DNA of 64,000 nt from Ectopseudomonas chengduensis (GCF_015712065.1 NZ_JACFYZ010000018.1:18981-82980); one strand, 5' to 3'; positions 7,651-16,436 are shown, numbered from the stretch's first letter. The notes: generated by a model from the letters alone, not told the origin. Program-made: numbers and translations.

Positions 7651-9087
7651 ATGGAAACACGTAAGCAAGGACTGTTGCGCCGTCATCGGCGCAACAAGCG
7701 CATTACTATGGCTGTTGCGTTACCGATTATGGTGGCGCTGGACTGGTTTGCTGGCTGGAGTAGTCTGCCAGTACTTCTACTCTTGGCTTGGATTGCTCAC
7801 GAGGCATGGTTCTCTGACCATCTCTTTTACTCGCCGCGAGACGACTATCAGTATTCATTTCCTGCTTCGAGCCAAGTCGCTAGCGGGACATTGAGCAAGG
7901 GGCAGATAGCTCTGGATACAGTCGATCTTACGAATGCGATGGACACGCTCATTCTTGAAGTGTCCATCAATAGTTCCTGGCTGGGACGCTGGTTAGACCC
8001 CCATATTCTGGTCTGTGCTGAGTCAATACTTGACAGGCAGGATTTCGAGCCGGGCGCGCGTGGTCGGCGTTACCTCAATATTTCTGGTCTGTTGCCCGAG
8101 CTACAAAGCGGAAAACTGCGATTGCGTACGCGGTTCTGCCGGCTCTCGCCTGACGTACGGTTATACGCATTTTCAAACCCCGATTATGCAATGCGACGCG
8201 TGATGGTCATTGCGCCACACGCGGACGATGCCGAGCTCGCTGCCTTTGGTCTCTATAGTCGAAGCGATGAGGCCTGCATTGTGACGCTCACTCAAGGTGA
8301 AATCGAGGCTCATAACTATGCACGCATGGGCCTCGACAGGGCCGCGGCGGCCCGTCTCAAGGGGCGCCTGCGTAGCTGGAGTAGCCTGGCTGTTCCGCTG
8401 TGGGGGGGTGTGCCCGCAAGCAGGTGTGTGCAGTTGGGGTACTACTGTCTTCAACTGACGCCCATGGCCTCGGCTCCAGAGCAGGCTTTCCCGTCTCTGG
8501 AGTCGGGTGAGTCGGATATACGCAGTGTGCGCCGTTTCAATCCTATTACTTTGCCTGGCGATCTCGATGGAGTGCCATCGTGGCGGAACCTTGTTGGTGA
8601 TCTGGCTACTCTGCTTGTTGCTTTTCGTCCTGAGGTAGTGGTTCTACCTCATCCGGAACTTGATCCTCACCCTGATCATATACAGGCCAGCAAGCTTCTC
8701 GACGAGGCAGTTGCCCTGAGTGAATGGAGCCCTGAGGTGCGTCTGCTCTATGCCAATCACCTATATGATAATGATCGTTGGCCCATGGGGCCTGTTGGCA
8801 ATGGCATATCGTTGCCCCCTTGCCATACAGGCCTATCGATCGATGGACTGTGGAGCCCGCTTCTGAAAGATTCTGTGCGGATGGACAAGGCGCAGGCGTT
8901 GGCCATGCAGCATGATTTGCAGACGCCATTGCCTCTCAAAAAACGCCTTCGTCGCTTAATTCAGTGGGTACTGGCTGGGCGGCGTTGGCCCGAAGTCGGC
9001 CAGGATGATTTCTTCCGCAAGGCAGTACGTCGTCATGAGCTGTTCTGGGTGCGCGCGTTACCCGATAGGGATGCTCGGGTTGACTGA
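7651..9087 (+). CDS. dnpA: DnpA-like PIG-L de-N-acetylase, membrane anchored
   Basis: A 478-residue protein with a basic N-terminus (RRHRRNKR), one or two membrane segments (about residues 20–50), and a LmbE/PIG-L domain from about residue 180. Zinc ligands are visible as PHADD (His190, Asp193) and HPDH (His340–His343). PIG-L enzymes remove N-acetyl groups from amino sugars; P. aeruginosa DnpA (PA5002) has this architecture, lies in the LPS core cluster and is linked to antibiotic persistence. ATG 7651 is chosen, four bases after the preceding stop; a TTG at 7627 would overlap that gene. The natural substrate, probably an LPS or other envelope GlcNAc/GalNAc residue, is inferred. Confidence 0.8.
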   Translation: METRKQGLLRRHRRNKRITMAVALPIMVALDWFAGWSSLPVLLLLAWIAHEAWFSDHLFYSPRDDYQYSFPASSQVASGTLSKGQIALDTVDLTNAMDTLILEVSINSSWLGRWLDPHILVCAESILDRQDFEPGARGRRYLNISGLLPELQSGKLRLRTRFCRLSPDVRLYAFSNPDYAMRRVMVIAPHADDAELAAFGLYSRSDEACIVTLTQGEIEAHNYARMGLDRAAAARLKGRLRSWSSLAVPLWGGVPASRCVQLGYYCLQLTPMASAPEQAFPSLESGESDIRSVRRFNPITLPGDLDGVPSWRNLVGDLATLLVAFRPEVVVLPHPELDPHPDHIQASKLLDEAVALSEWSPEVRLLYANHLYDNDRWPMGPVGNGISLPPCHTGLSIDGLWSPLLKDSVRMDKAQALAMQHDLQTPLPLKKRLRRLIQWVLAGRRWPEVGQDDFFRKAVRRHELFWVRALPDRDARVD

Positions 9088-9131
9088 GTGGCCATGTTAT
9101 TATCCTCTCCATTTTTTGCTCTGGAGCTCCC

Positions 9132-10553
9132 ATGAAGCTGACCATGCCCCGCTATGACCAAGCCGCCGTTCTGGTGGTGGGCGACGTGATGCTTGATCGC
9201 TATTGGCATGGCGGCACCTCGCGGATTTCTCCGGAGGCGCCGGTTCCGGTGGTGCGTGTCGACCAGATCGAGGATCGTCCCGGTGGTGCTGCCAACGTGG
9301 CCCTGAATATCGCCGCACTCGGTGCGCGGGCCTTGCTGGTTGGCGTGACCGGTAATGATGAGGCCGCCGAAAGCCTCAGCGACAGCCTGAATGGCGCCGG
9401 CGTGGAAACTCATTTCCAGCGCCTCGACGACCAGCCGACCATCGTCAAGTTGCGGGTGATGAGCCGTCACCAGCAACTGCTGCGTATGGACTTCGAGGAA
9501 CCGTTCAACACCGACACCGTCGCCCTGGCGCGTGAGGTCGATACGTTGCTCGATGGGATCAAGGTGCTTGTGCTATCGGACTATGGCAAGGGTGCGCTGC
9601 AGAATCATCAGGTGCTGATCCAGGCCGCGCGCAACAAGGGCATTGCGGTGCTGGCCGATCCCAAGGGCAAGGACTTTTCCATCTACCGTGGCGCCAGCCT
9701 GATCACCCCCAATCTGCACGAGTTCGAGCTTATCGTTGGCGGTTGCGCCGATGAAGCCGAGCTGGTCAGCAAGGGTGCCACGCTGATGCGCGAACTGGAG
9801 CTGGGGGCCCTGCTGGTGACCCGTGGCGAGCACGGCATGACCCTGCTGCGCCCGGATCACGCCCCGCTGCACCTGCCAGCCCGTGCTCGCGAGGTGTTCG
9901 ACGTCACCGGCGCAGGCGATACGGTGATTTCTACCCTTGCAGCTTCCATTGCTGCGGGCGAAGAGTTGCCGCTGGCGGTGGCCCTGGCCAACCTGGCTGC
10001 CGGCATCGTTGTCGGTAAGCTGGGCACTGCCGCCATCAGCGCACCCGAGCTGCGTCGCGCGGTACAGCGTGAAGAAGGTTCCGAGCGGGGCGTACTGAGC
10101 CTGGATCAGTTGCTGATCGCCATCGACGACGCCCGCGCCCATGGCGAGAAGATCGTTTTCACCAACGGCTGCTTCGACATCCTTCACGCCGGCCACGTGA
10201 CCTATCTGGAGCAAGCGCGCGCGCAGGGGGATCGTCTGATCGTGGCGATCAACGATGACGCCTCGGTCAGCCGCCTGAAAGGTCCGGGGCGTCCGATCAA
10301 TGCCGTCGACCGGCGCATGGCAGTGCTCGCCGGCCTGGGGGCGGTGGATTGGGTGGTGAGCTTCGGTGAAGACACGCCCGAGCGCCTGCTCAAGCAGGTG
10401 CAGCCGGATGTGCTGGTCAAGGGCGGCGACTACGGTATCGATCAGGTGGTAGGTGCCGATATCGTCCAGGCCTATGGCGGCGAAGTGCGTGTGCTCGGTT
10501 TGGTGGAAAACAGCTCCACCACCGCTATCGTCGAGAAGATTCGCAGCAAATGA
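9132..10553 (+). CDS. hldE: Bifunctional heptose kinase/adenylyltransferase HldE
   Basis: A 473-residue fusion. The N-terminal PfkB/ribokinase domain (about 1–320, with the DVTGAGDT anion-hole motif near residue 257) phosphorylates D-glycero-beta-D-manno-heptose 7-phosphate at C1. The C-terminal nucleotidyltransferase domain (about 340–473, TNGCFDILHAGH with the HxGH motif) adenylylates the product. Together they make ADP-heptose for the LPS inner core in the cytosol. The length is that of the standard fused enzyme. A GGAG lies eight bases before ATG 9132. It follows dnpA by 44 bp and ends just before a perfect 13-bp hairpin. Confidence 0.96.
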   Translation: MKLTMPRYDQAAVLVVGDVMLDRYWHGGTSRISPEAPVPVVRVDQIEDRPGGAANVALNIAALGARALLVGVTGNDEAAESLSDSLNGAGVETHFQRLDDQPTIVKLRVMSRHQQLLRMDFEEPFNTDTVALAREVDTLLDGIKVLVLSDYGKGALQNHQVLIQAARNKGIAVLADPKGKDFSIYRGASLITPNLHEFELIVGGCADEAELVSKGATLMRELELGALLVTRGEHGMTLLRPDHAPLHLPARAREVFDVTGAGDTVISTLAASIAAGEELPLAVALANLAAGIVVGKLGTAAISAPELRRAVQREEGSERGVLSLDQLLIAIDDARAHGEKIVFTNGCFDILHAGHVTYLEQARAQGDRLIVAINDDASVSRLKGPGRPINAVDRRMAVLAGLGAVDWVVSFGEDTPERLLKQVQPDVLVKGGDYGIDQVVGADIVQAYGGEVRVLGLVENSSTTAIVEKIRSK

Positions 10554-10556
10554 CGG

Positions 10557-10590
10557 CTGGCTGAGCAAGGCGCAGGTCTTGCTCAGCCAG
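10557..10590. terminator. Strong hairpin after hldE (terminator-like, no T-run)
   Basis: Perfect 13-bp arms 10557–10569 (CTGGCTGAGCAAG) and 10578–10590 around an eight-base loop, starting three bases after the hldE stop. The expected U-tract is absent, so it may be a 3'-end stabiliser or Rho-linked barrier rather than an intrinsic terminator. Confidence 0.45.
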
Positions 10591-10678
10591 TACGTTTCCC
10601 TGGCGATGGCTTGACCCGATTGCCGCCGCGCCGCGTCTTGAGGGTCATAGGCGTGCGTCAGTCGGCAGCGCATCATCG

Positions 10679-10709
10679 ATGGCATCTCTCACGTGGAGCG
10701 AGATGCCAT
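10679..10709 (+). promoter_or_regulatory. Hairpin covering the start of the acyl-CoA dehydrogenase gene
   Basis: ATGGCATCTC (10679–10688) is perfectly complementary to GAGATGCCAT (10700–10709). The right arm covers the first two bases of the ATG at 10708 and abuts the GGAGCGAG Shine-Dalgarno, so folding could mask translation initiation. Confidence 0.45.
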
Positions 10710-11979
10710 GATCGTCGATACCCAGGGCCAGGCCCTGAGCGTACTGAGCAAGCTGGCCCAGGCCGACTGGCCAGACCGCCTCAAGGTACGCAAATCCTTC
10801 GAGAAGCTCGTCTACAGCGGTAGCCGCGCCAGTTTTCGCCTGGCCGCCGGCGGCACCAGCAACAAGCCGCGCGCGGCGGCCGACGACCTGTTTGATCTGT
10901 CACTGACCGAAGAACAGCAGATGCTGGTGGACATGCTCCAGAGCTTCGCGCTGGAGGTTCTGCGCCCGGCTGCGCACGGGGCCGACGCCGAGGCTCACGT
11001 GCCTGCGGCACTGCTCAATCAGGCGCATGAACTGGGCCTGGCACACTATGGTGTTGCCGAAGCGCAAGGTGGTCTTGCTGGGGAGTGCACCGTGCTCAGC
11101 AACGCGCTGATCGCCGAGAGCCTGGCGCAGGGCGACTTTTCTCTGGCCGCGGCCTTGCTGGTGCCGCTGTCTGCTGCCAATTGCATTCGGCGCTGGGGAG
11201 GCTCTGCGCAGCAGGCTGCCTGGTTGCCGGCATTCGTCAGTGAACAGGGCGCGCCAGGCTTCGCGTTGGCGGTAACAGAGCCCGGCGTATTGACCGATGC
11301 TGGTCAACCCGCGACGCGGGCGCGCAAGCGCGGCAAGCACTATCTGCTCGATGGGGAGAAGGCGCTGGTCATCGCCGGTCTGGCTGCCAGTCGATTGATC
11401 GTAAGCGCGCAGGCAGTTGATGGCCCGGCGCTGTTTATCGTCGATGCGGCGAGCAAAGGTGTCTGTCGCCGTGCCGAGCCGGGCATGGGGCTCAAGGCTT
11501 GTGGGTTGACACGTATTGAGCTGAAAGGCGTCAAGGTTTCTAGCGATTGCCGTCTGGCAGCTGATGGCTTCGACTTTCCGGCCTTTCTCGATTATTCGGC
11601 CTTGGCATTCTGTGCCCTTGCAGTCGGTACGGCGCAGGCGGCACTGGACTACGTGACGACCTACTGCAACGAGCGCCAGGCGTTCGGCGAGCCGATCAGT
11701 CATCGCCAGGGGGTGGCCTTCATGGTGGCCGACATCGCCATCGAGCTGGACGCCATGCGCCTGCTGCTCTGGCGTGCCTGCGCCCGTGCAGAGTCTGGTC
11801 TGCCGTTTCGCCGTGAGGCGTACCTGGCACGCCTGCTCTGCGTGGATAAGGCGATGAAGATCGGCTCCGACGCGGTGCAGCTGCTCGGTGGCCATGGTTT
11901 TACCCAGGAGCACCCGGTCGAGCGCTGGTATCGCGACCTGCGCAGCTTGGCGGTGCTCGCTGGCGGCCTTCATCTCTGA
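10708..11979 (+). CDS. Acyl-CoA dehydrogenase-family protein lacking the C-terminal EGT motif
   Basis: A 423-residue flavoprotein of the acyl-CoA dehydrogenase superfamily: N-terminal helical domain (LTEEQQMLVDMLQSFA), middle beta domain (AVTEPG), and C-terminal helical domain with YCNERQAFGEPIS and QLLGGHGFTQEHPVERWYRDLR. Active medium-chain-type enzymes carry the catalytic Glu in a Y/F-EGT motif about ten residues further on. Here that stretch reads AVLAGGLHL and the protein ends, so the base is Ala or supplied from elsewhere. ATG 10708 is preceded by GGAGCGAG; GTG 10693 is an alternative. The gene is followed after 14 bp by a second family member that keeps FEGT. The pair matches PA4995/PA4994 of P. 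aeruginosa; the substrate is unknown. Confidence 0.85.
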   Translation: MIVDTQGQALSVLSKLAQADWPDRLKVRKSFEKLVYSGSRASFRLAAGGTSNKPRAAADDLFDLSLTEEQQMLVDMLQSFALEVLRPAAHGADAEAHVPAALLNQAHELGLAHYGVAEAQGGLAGECTVLSNALIAESLAQGDFSLAAALLVPLSAANCIRRWGGSAQQAAWLPAFVSEQGAPGFALAVTEPGVLTDAGQPATRARKRGKHYLLDGEKALVIAGLAASRLIVSAQAVDGPALFIVDAASKGVCRRAEPGMGLKACGLTRIELKGVKVSSDCRLAADGFDFPAFLDYSALAFCALAVGTAQAALDYVTTYCNERQAFGEPISHRQGVAFMVADIAIELDAMRLLLWRACARAESGLPFRREAYLARLLCVDKAMKIGSDAVQLLGGHGFTQEHPVERWYRDLRSLAVLAGGLHL

Positions 11980-11993
11980 ACAGGCAGGCAACC

Positions 11994-13205
11994 ATGAACC
12001 TGGAAACCCCGAAAAAATTCCGCGGCCTGCAGCAGCAGGCGCAGCAGGTGGCCAAGCACTATTTCCGGCCGATCTCGCGCAAGTACGACCAGGCCGAGCA
12101 CGCCTATCCCAAGGAGCTGGACCTGCTCGCCGCGCTGCTCGACGGCATGAACGAGGGCTCGCCCGACGCCGTCGGTGCCGGCTCGGCCAGCAAGCGTGGG
12201 GCAGCACGTGAGCAGCAGGCAGGCATCAAGAATGGTGGCAACATGGCTGCGCTGCTCGGCGTGATTGAGCTGTGCTGGGGCGATGTCGGCCTGCTGCTGG
12301 CCATGCCGCGTCAGGGGCTGGGCAACGCGGCCATTGCTGCGGTGGCCAATGACGAGCAACTGGCGCGGTTCGGCAAGACCTGGGCGGCCATGGCCATTAC
12401 CGAGCCGGGCTGTGGTTCGGATTCGGCGGCGATTCGCACCACGGCGGTAAAGGATGGCGACCACTACATCCTCAACGGCGAGAAGATCTTCGTCACCTCC
12501 GGCGGGCGCGCCGATGCCGTGGTGGTTTGGGCCACGCTGGACAGAAGTCTGGGGCGTGCGGCGATCAAGTCCTTTGTAGTGGAGAAGGGCACGCCGGGGA
12601 TGACGATTACACGTCTGGAGAAGAAGCTGGGGATAAAGGCATCCGATACGGCTTCGATCAGCCTCAGCGATTGTCGGGTGCCGGCGGCCAACCTGCTGGG
12701 CAACGCCGAGATCGACGTGCAAAAGGGCTTTGCCGGGGTCATGGAAACCTTCGACAACACCCGGCCGCTGGTTGCTGGCATGGCGGTCGGCGTGGCGCGC
12801 GCGGCGCTGGAGCGTACCCGTGAATTGCTGAGCAAGGCCGGTTGCCGCTTTGATTACGCCAAGCCACTGCTGAGCGTTACCCATGCCGAGGCCACGTTGT
12901 ATCGCCTGGAGGCGGAATGGGAGGCGGCGCGTCTGTTGACCTTGAAGGCTGCCTGGATGGCTGACAACAAGTTGCCCAACTCGAAAGAGGCCTCGATTGC
13001 CAAGGCCAAGGCCGGACGTGTGGCCAGCGAGGTGACGCTCAAGTGCGTGGAGCTGGCCGGTGCGCTGGGCTACGGTGAGGATGAGTTGCTGGAGAAGTGG
13101 GCACGCGATTCGAAGATTCTCGATATCTTCGAAGGCACCCAGCAGATTCAGTTGCTGATCGTCGCCCGGCGCCTGCTGGGCAAGAGTTCCAGCGAGCTCA
13201 AGTAA
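11994..13205 (+). CDS. Acyl-CoA dehydrogenase family protein
   Basis: A 403-residue acyl-CoA dehydrogenase-type flavoenzyme. The FAD/substrate segment MAITEPGCGSDSAAIRTTA and the ILNGEKIFVTSGG strand are canonical. The C-terminus ends with the catalytic-Glu motif DIFEGTQQIQ, absent from the partner gene 14 bp upstream. It would oxidise an acyl-CoA to the trans-2-enoyl-CoA, passing electrons to ETF. The N-terminus (MNLETPKKFRGLQQQAQQVAKHYFRP) is unlike short-chain beta-oxidation enzymes, so substrate assignment is not possible. The two genes are probably one operon, and the two proteins might form a heteromer in which only this subunit is catalytic. A REP and an intrinsic terminator follow. 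Confidence 0.88.
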   Translation: MNLETPKKFRGLQQQAQQVAKHYFRPISRKYDQAEHAYPKELDLLAALLDGMNEGSPDAVGAGSASKRGAAREQQAGIKNGGNMAALLGVIELCWGDVGLLLAMPRQGLGNAAIAAVANDEQLARFGKTWAAMAITEPGCGSDSAAIRTTAVKDGDHYILNGEKIFVTSGGRADAVVVWATLDRSLGRAAIKSFVVEKGTPGMTITRLEKKLGIKASDTASISLSDCRVPAANLLGNAEIDVQKGFAGVMETFDNTRPLVAGMAVGVARAALERTRELLSKAGCRFDYAKPLLSVTHAEATLYRLEAEWEAARLLTLKAAWMADNKLPNSKEASIAKAKAGRVASEVTLKCVELAGALGYGEDELLEKWARDSKILDIFEGTQQIQLLIVARRLLGKSSSELK

Positions 13206-13233
13206 TCAAGGTAATCCAATCCGCCGCGAGCTT

Positions 13234-13254
13234 GGTGCACGTGGTGCACCCTAC
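13234..13254 (-). repeat. Single GTAG-headed REP element
   Basis: Read on the minus strand it is GTAG followed by a perfect 7-bp hairpin (GGTGCAC, 3-base loop, GTGCACC). It belongs to the REP family seen at four other places in the window and lies in the convergent gap before a terminator. Confidence 0.7.
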
Positions 13255-13256
13255 AA

Positions 13257-13284
13257 GAAAAAGCCCGCATCTGCGGGCTTTCTC
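13257..13284. terminator. Bidirectional intrinsic terminator
   Basis: AAAAAGCCCGCA-tct-TGCGGGCTTTCT forms a GC-rich stem flanked by A-run and T-run. It sits between the convergent acyl-CoA dehydrogenase and PqiC-like genes and can serve both strands. Confidence 0.85.
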
Positions 13285-14007
13285 TTAGAAACGGAAGACT
13301 TCCGTATCGATCTTGATCGGTTCCGCCACCGGAATCTTCGGCCCGGAAGCGGCTGGGTCCTGCGGTTTGGCTTTGGCCACTGGAGGCTTCTTGCGCGGCG
13401 GCTCGGGGGTAGGCTCGGCTGCAGCGATGGGTTGAATGGCCACAGCCAGTTCAGCCGCCAGACGTTGCAGCAAGACACTCTGCGCCTTGACCTGTTCGGC
13501 CATGGGCCCACCGTGCGCTTCTTCCAAACGAATCAGCCGGCTGTCGCGCAGTTGTCCGCGGCGGTCGAGCAAGCGCCACTGAGCTTCCAGCACGGCAGGT
13601 TGAGTCGGGCCGGAATCCAGGCGGGTGATAGTCAGCATGACCTGAGCATCGGCACTGAAGCCTGGTGCCGCCGGGGCTAGAACCAGGCGCTGGCTATCCA
13701 GGCGCCAGGCCAACTGGCGCAGCATCTGCTGGTCGATATCGTTGGCCAGACCGCTGGCCCAGCGGGCATCATGCGCGGCCACCAGGCTGCCATCGGCCTG
13801 GCGTTGCAGCAGATTTTGCTGGCGCAGGTAATCGGCGACGCTGATCGGGCCGACCAGTACGGTCACACCGTTGTCCTGGGTCGGCGTCACGGCGCTGCCG
13901 CTATCGAGTTGGTAAAGAGGAACCGGCTTCTGCTGCAGCAGACTGCAACCACTCAATGCGAGCAGCGTGGTCAGAAGCAGCGCCACAGGGCGTACTACAG
14001 TCATCAT
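13285..14007 (-). CDS. Orphan PqiC-like (ABC-type transport auxiliary) lipoprotein
   Basis: A 240-residue lipoprotein. After MM (start 14007) come a signal peptide and lipobox LSGC, so the mature N-terminus is a lipidated Cys. The following domain (YQLDSG, VGPISVADYLRQQ, WASGLANDIDQQMLRQLAWRL) is the DUF330/PqiC fold, an outer-membrane lipoprotein partner of MCE-type lipid carriers such as PqiB. No MCE or PqiA gene lies nearby, so it acts with proteins encoded elsewhere or independently. The C-terminal 50 residues are proline- and lysine-rich (a PEPTPEPPRKKPPVAKAKP-like linker), probably flexible. A longer reading frame reaches 14097 but lacks a signal peptide at its start. The 172-bp gap to parC holds a 7-bp hairpin at 14064–14083 and nothing else recognisable. 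Confidence 0.8.
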   Translation of the reverse strand: MMTVVRPVALLLTTLLALSGCSLLQQKPVPLYQLDSGSAVTPTQDNGVTVLVGPISVADYLRQQNLLQRQADGSLVAAHDARWASGLANDIDQQMLRQLAWRLDSQRLVLAPAAPGFSADAQVMLTITRLDSGPTQPAVLEAQWRLLDRRGQLRDSRLIRLEEAHGGPMAEQVKAQSVLLQRLAAELAVAIQPIAAAEPTPEPPRKKPPVAKAKPQDPAASGPKIPVAEPIKIDTEVFRF

Positions 14008-14179
14008 TAATTCCAGGCAGCCGCTTCTGGGGCAGCTGCATATCGATCCCATATCATGCTGTGGGGTCATTTGCGCATGACCCGGGGTGTGTATCATCCG
14101 TCAAACCGCGCTACGACTCCAGCCTTGCCTGCTGGCTGGTAGCGCGGATATCCCGGACGAACGGGGCGTGTTGCCGACG

Positions 14180-16429
14180 CTATTCCACCAGCAACTGGTC
14201 GACGCGCTGGAAGCCTCGCGGCAGCTTGTTACCACGGCGGCCGCGCTCGCCCTTGTAATGCTCAAGGTCGTCGGCTTTGAGTGTCAGGGTACGCTTCCCG
14301 GCCTGCAAAACCAAACTGGCGCCGCTGGGCAGTACGGCCAGATCGGTCAGATACTCCTCACGCGAGGCTACGCGCTCGCCGGGAATGCCGATGATCTTGT
14401 TGCCCTTGCCTTTACCCAGTTGCGGCAGATCGGTGACCTTGAACAGCAGCAGGCGACCTTCGGTAGTCACCGCGGCCAACCAGTCGTCTTCCAGGTTACT
14501 GACTGGCTTGGGTGCGACCACCTTGGCACCGTTGGGTAGAGTCAGCAGCGCCTTGCCCGCCTTGTTCTTGGCCTGCAGATCCTCACCCTTGACCACGAAA
14601 CCGTAGCCAGCGTCGGAGGCGATGATGTACAGGGCGCTGTCTTCCGGCAGCATCACGCATTCGAAGGTCGCCCCTGGTGGTGGCGTCAGACGACCGGTCA
14701 GTGGTTCGCCCTGGCCGCGTGCCGACGGCAGGCTGTGGGCGGCGAGCGAATAGCTCCTGCCTGTGGAGTCGATAAACACCGCGTACTGGTTCGAGCGCCC
14801 CGGCGCGGCGGCCTTGAAGCCGTCGCCAGCCTTGTAGGACAGGCCGGTGGCGTCGATGTCGTGACCCTTGGCGCAGCGCACCCAGCCTTTTTCCGAGAGC
14901 ACCACGGTAACCGGCTCGGTCGGCATCAGCTCGGTTTCCGAGAGGGCCTTGGCCTCGGCGCGGGCGACGATCGGCGAGCGGCGGTCATCGCCGTACTTCT
15001 CGGCGTCCTCGATGATTTCCTTGCGTACCAGCTTCTTCAGCTTGGCTTCGCTGCCGAGCAGGGCCAGCAGTTTCTCGCGTTCCTTGGCCAGTTCGTCCTG
15101 CTCGCCGCGGATCTTCATCTCTTCCAGGCGCGCCAGTTGGCGCAGGCGGGTGTCGAGGATGTAGTCGGCTTGCACGTCGGTGAGGCCGAAGCGCTCCATC
15201 AGCACCGGCTTGGGCTGGTCCTCGGTGCGGATGATGCGGATCACCTCGTCGAGGTTGAGAAAGGCGATCAGCAAACCTTCCAACAGGTGCAGGCGCTTTT
15301 CCACCTTGTCCAGGCGGAACTGCAGGCGACGGCGCACGGTGCCGACGCGGTACACCAGCCACTCGGTCAGCAGGGTGCGCAGGTCCTTGACCTGCGGCTT
15401 GCCGTCGAGGCCGATGACGTTGGTGTTGACCCGGTAGCTCGATTCCAGATCGGTGGTGGCGAACAGGTGGGTCATCAGTTCGTCGGCATCGACGCGGTTG
15501 GAGCGCGGGATGATGACGATGCGCGTGGGGTTCTCATGGTCGGATTCGTCACGCAGGTCGGCGACCATCGGCAGCTTCTTGGCCTGCATCTGCGCGGCGA
15601 TCTGCTCCAGTACCTTGGCCCCGGACACCTGGTGCGGCAGGGCGGTGACGACGATATCGCCGTCCTCGATGCGATAGACGGCGCGCATGCGTACCGAGCC
15701 GCGGCCGGTCTCGTAGATCTTCAGCAGATCGGCCTTGGGCGTGATGACTTCGGCTTCGGTGGGGAAGTCCGGCCCCTGAATGTGTTCGCACAGCTGCTCG
15801 ACCGTGGCGCCCGGCTCGTCCAGCAGGCGTACGCAGGCGGCCGCTACCTCGCGCAGGTTGTGCGGCGGCACGTCGGTGGCCATGCCCACGGCGATGCCGG
15901 TGGTGCCGTTGAGCAGCAGATTGGGCAGGCGCGCCGGCAGCGTCGCCGGCTCGTTCATGGTGCCGTCGAAGTTGGGTACCCAGTCGACGGTGCCCTGGCC
16001 GAGTTCCGAGAGCAGCACTTCCGAATAGCGCGACAGGCGCGCTTCGGTGTAGCGCATGGCGGCGAAGGACTTGGGATCGTCCGGTGCACCCCAGTTGCCC
16101 TGACCGTCCACCAGGGTGTAGCGATAGCTGAACGGCTGCGCCATCAGCACCATGGCTTCATAGCAGGCGCTGTCGCCGTGCGGGTGGAACTTACCGAGCA
16201 CGTCACCGACGGTACGCGCGGATTTCTTGTGCTTGGAGTCGGCGTCCAGGCCCAACTCGCTCATGGCGTAGACGATGCGCCGCTGCACCGGCTTCAGACC
16301 GTCGCCGATGTGCGGCAGGGCGCGATCCATGATCACGTACATGGAGTAGTTGAGATAAGCCTGCTCGGTGAAATCGGCGAGTGACCGGCGTTCAACGCCT
16401 TCCAGGCTCAAATCGAGGGATTCGCTCAT
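14180..16429 (-). CDS. parC: DNA topoisomerase IV subunit A ParC
   Basis: A 749-residue type IIA topoisomerase A subunit. The breakage-reunion domain is N-terminal with catalytic Tyr127 in AMRYTEARLS, followed by a coiled coil and a C-terminal beta-pinwheel DNA-wrapping domain. With ParE it decatenates daughter chromosomes. The quinolone-resistance region reads GKFHPHGDSACYEAM with Ser87 and Glu91, the drug-sensitive residues by P. aeruginosa numbering. The gene is the last large gene of a minus-strand run that also holds parE, with a phytase-like and a protease gene between the two subunits. A very long open frame on the opposite strand is a codon-bias shadow. Confidence 0.97.
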   Translation of the reverse strand: MSESLDLSLEGVERRSLADFTEQAYLNYSMYVIMDRALPHIGDGLKPVQRRIVYAMSELGLDADSKHKKSARTVGDVLGKFHPHGDSACYEAMVLMAQPFSYRYTLVDGQGNWGAPDDPKSFAAMRYTEARLSRYSEVLLSELGQGTVDWVPNFDGTMNEPATLPARLPNLLLNGTTGIAVGMATDVPPHNLREVAAACVRLLDEPGATVEQLCEHIQGPDFPTEAEVITPKADLLKIYETGRGSVRMRAVYRIEDGDIVVTALPHQVSGAKVLEQIAAQMQAKKLPMVADLRDESDHENPTRIVIIPRSNRVDADELMTHLFATTDLESSYRVNTNVIGLDGKPQVKDLRTLLTEWLVYRVGTVRRRLQFRLDKVEKRLHLLEGLLIAFLNLDEVIRIIRTEDQPKPVLMERFGLTDVQADYILDTRLRQLARLEEMKIRGEQDELAKEREKLLALLGSEAKLKKLVRKEIIEDAEKYGDDRRSPIVARAEAKALSETELMPTEPVTVVLSEKGWVRCAKGHDIDATGLSYKAGDGFKAAAPGRSNQYAVFIDSTGRSYSLAAHSLPSARGQGEPLTGRLTPPPGATFECVMLPEDSALYIIASDAGYGFVVKGEDLQAKNKAGKALLTLPNGAKVVAPKPVSNLEDDWLAAVTTEGRLLLFKVTDLPQLGKGKGNKIIGIPGERVASREEYLTDLAVLPSGASLVLQAGKRTLTLKADDLEHYKGERGRRGNKLPRGFQRVDQLLVE

Positions 16430-16436
16430 GCGGGCC

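Noticed and set aside
14735..16384. 549-codon open frame antisense to parC
   Set aside because: It mirrors a conserved topoisomerase gene with third-position GC bias; its translation resembles no protein and it has no ribosome-binding site.
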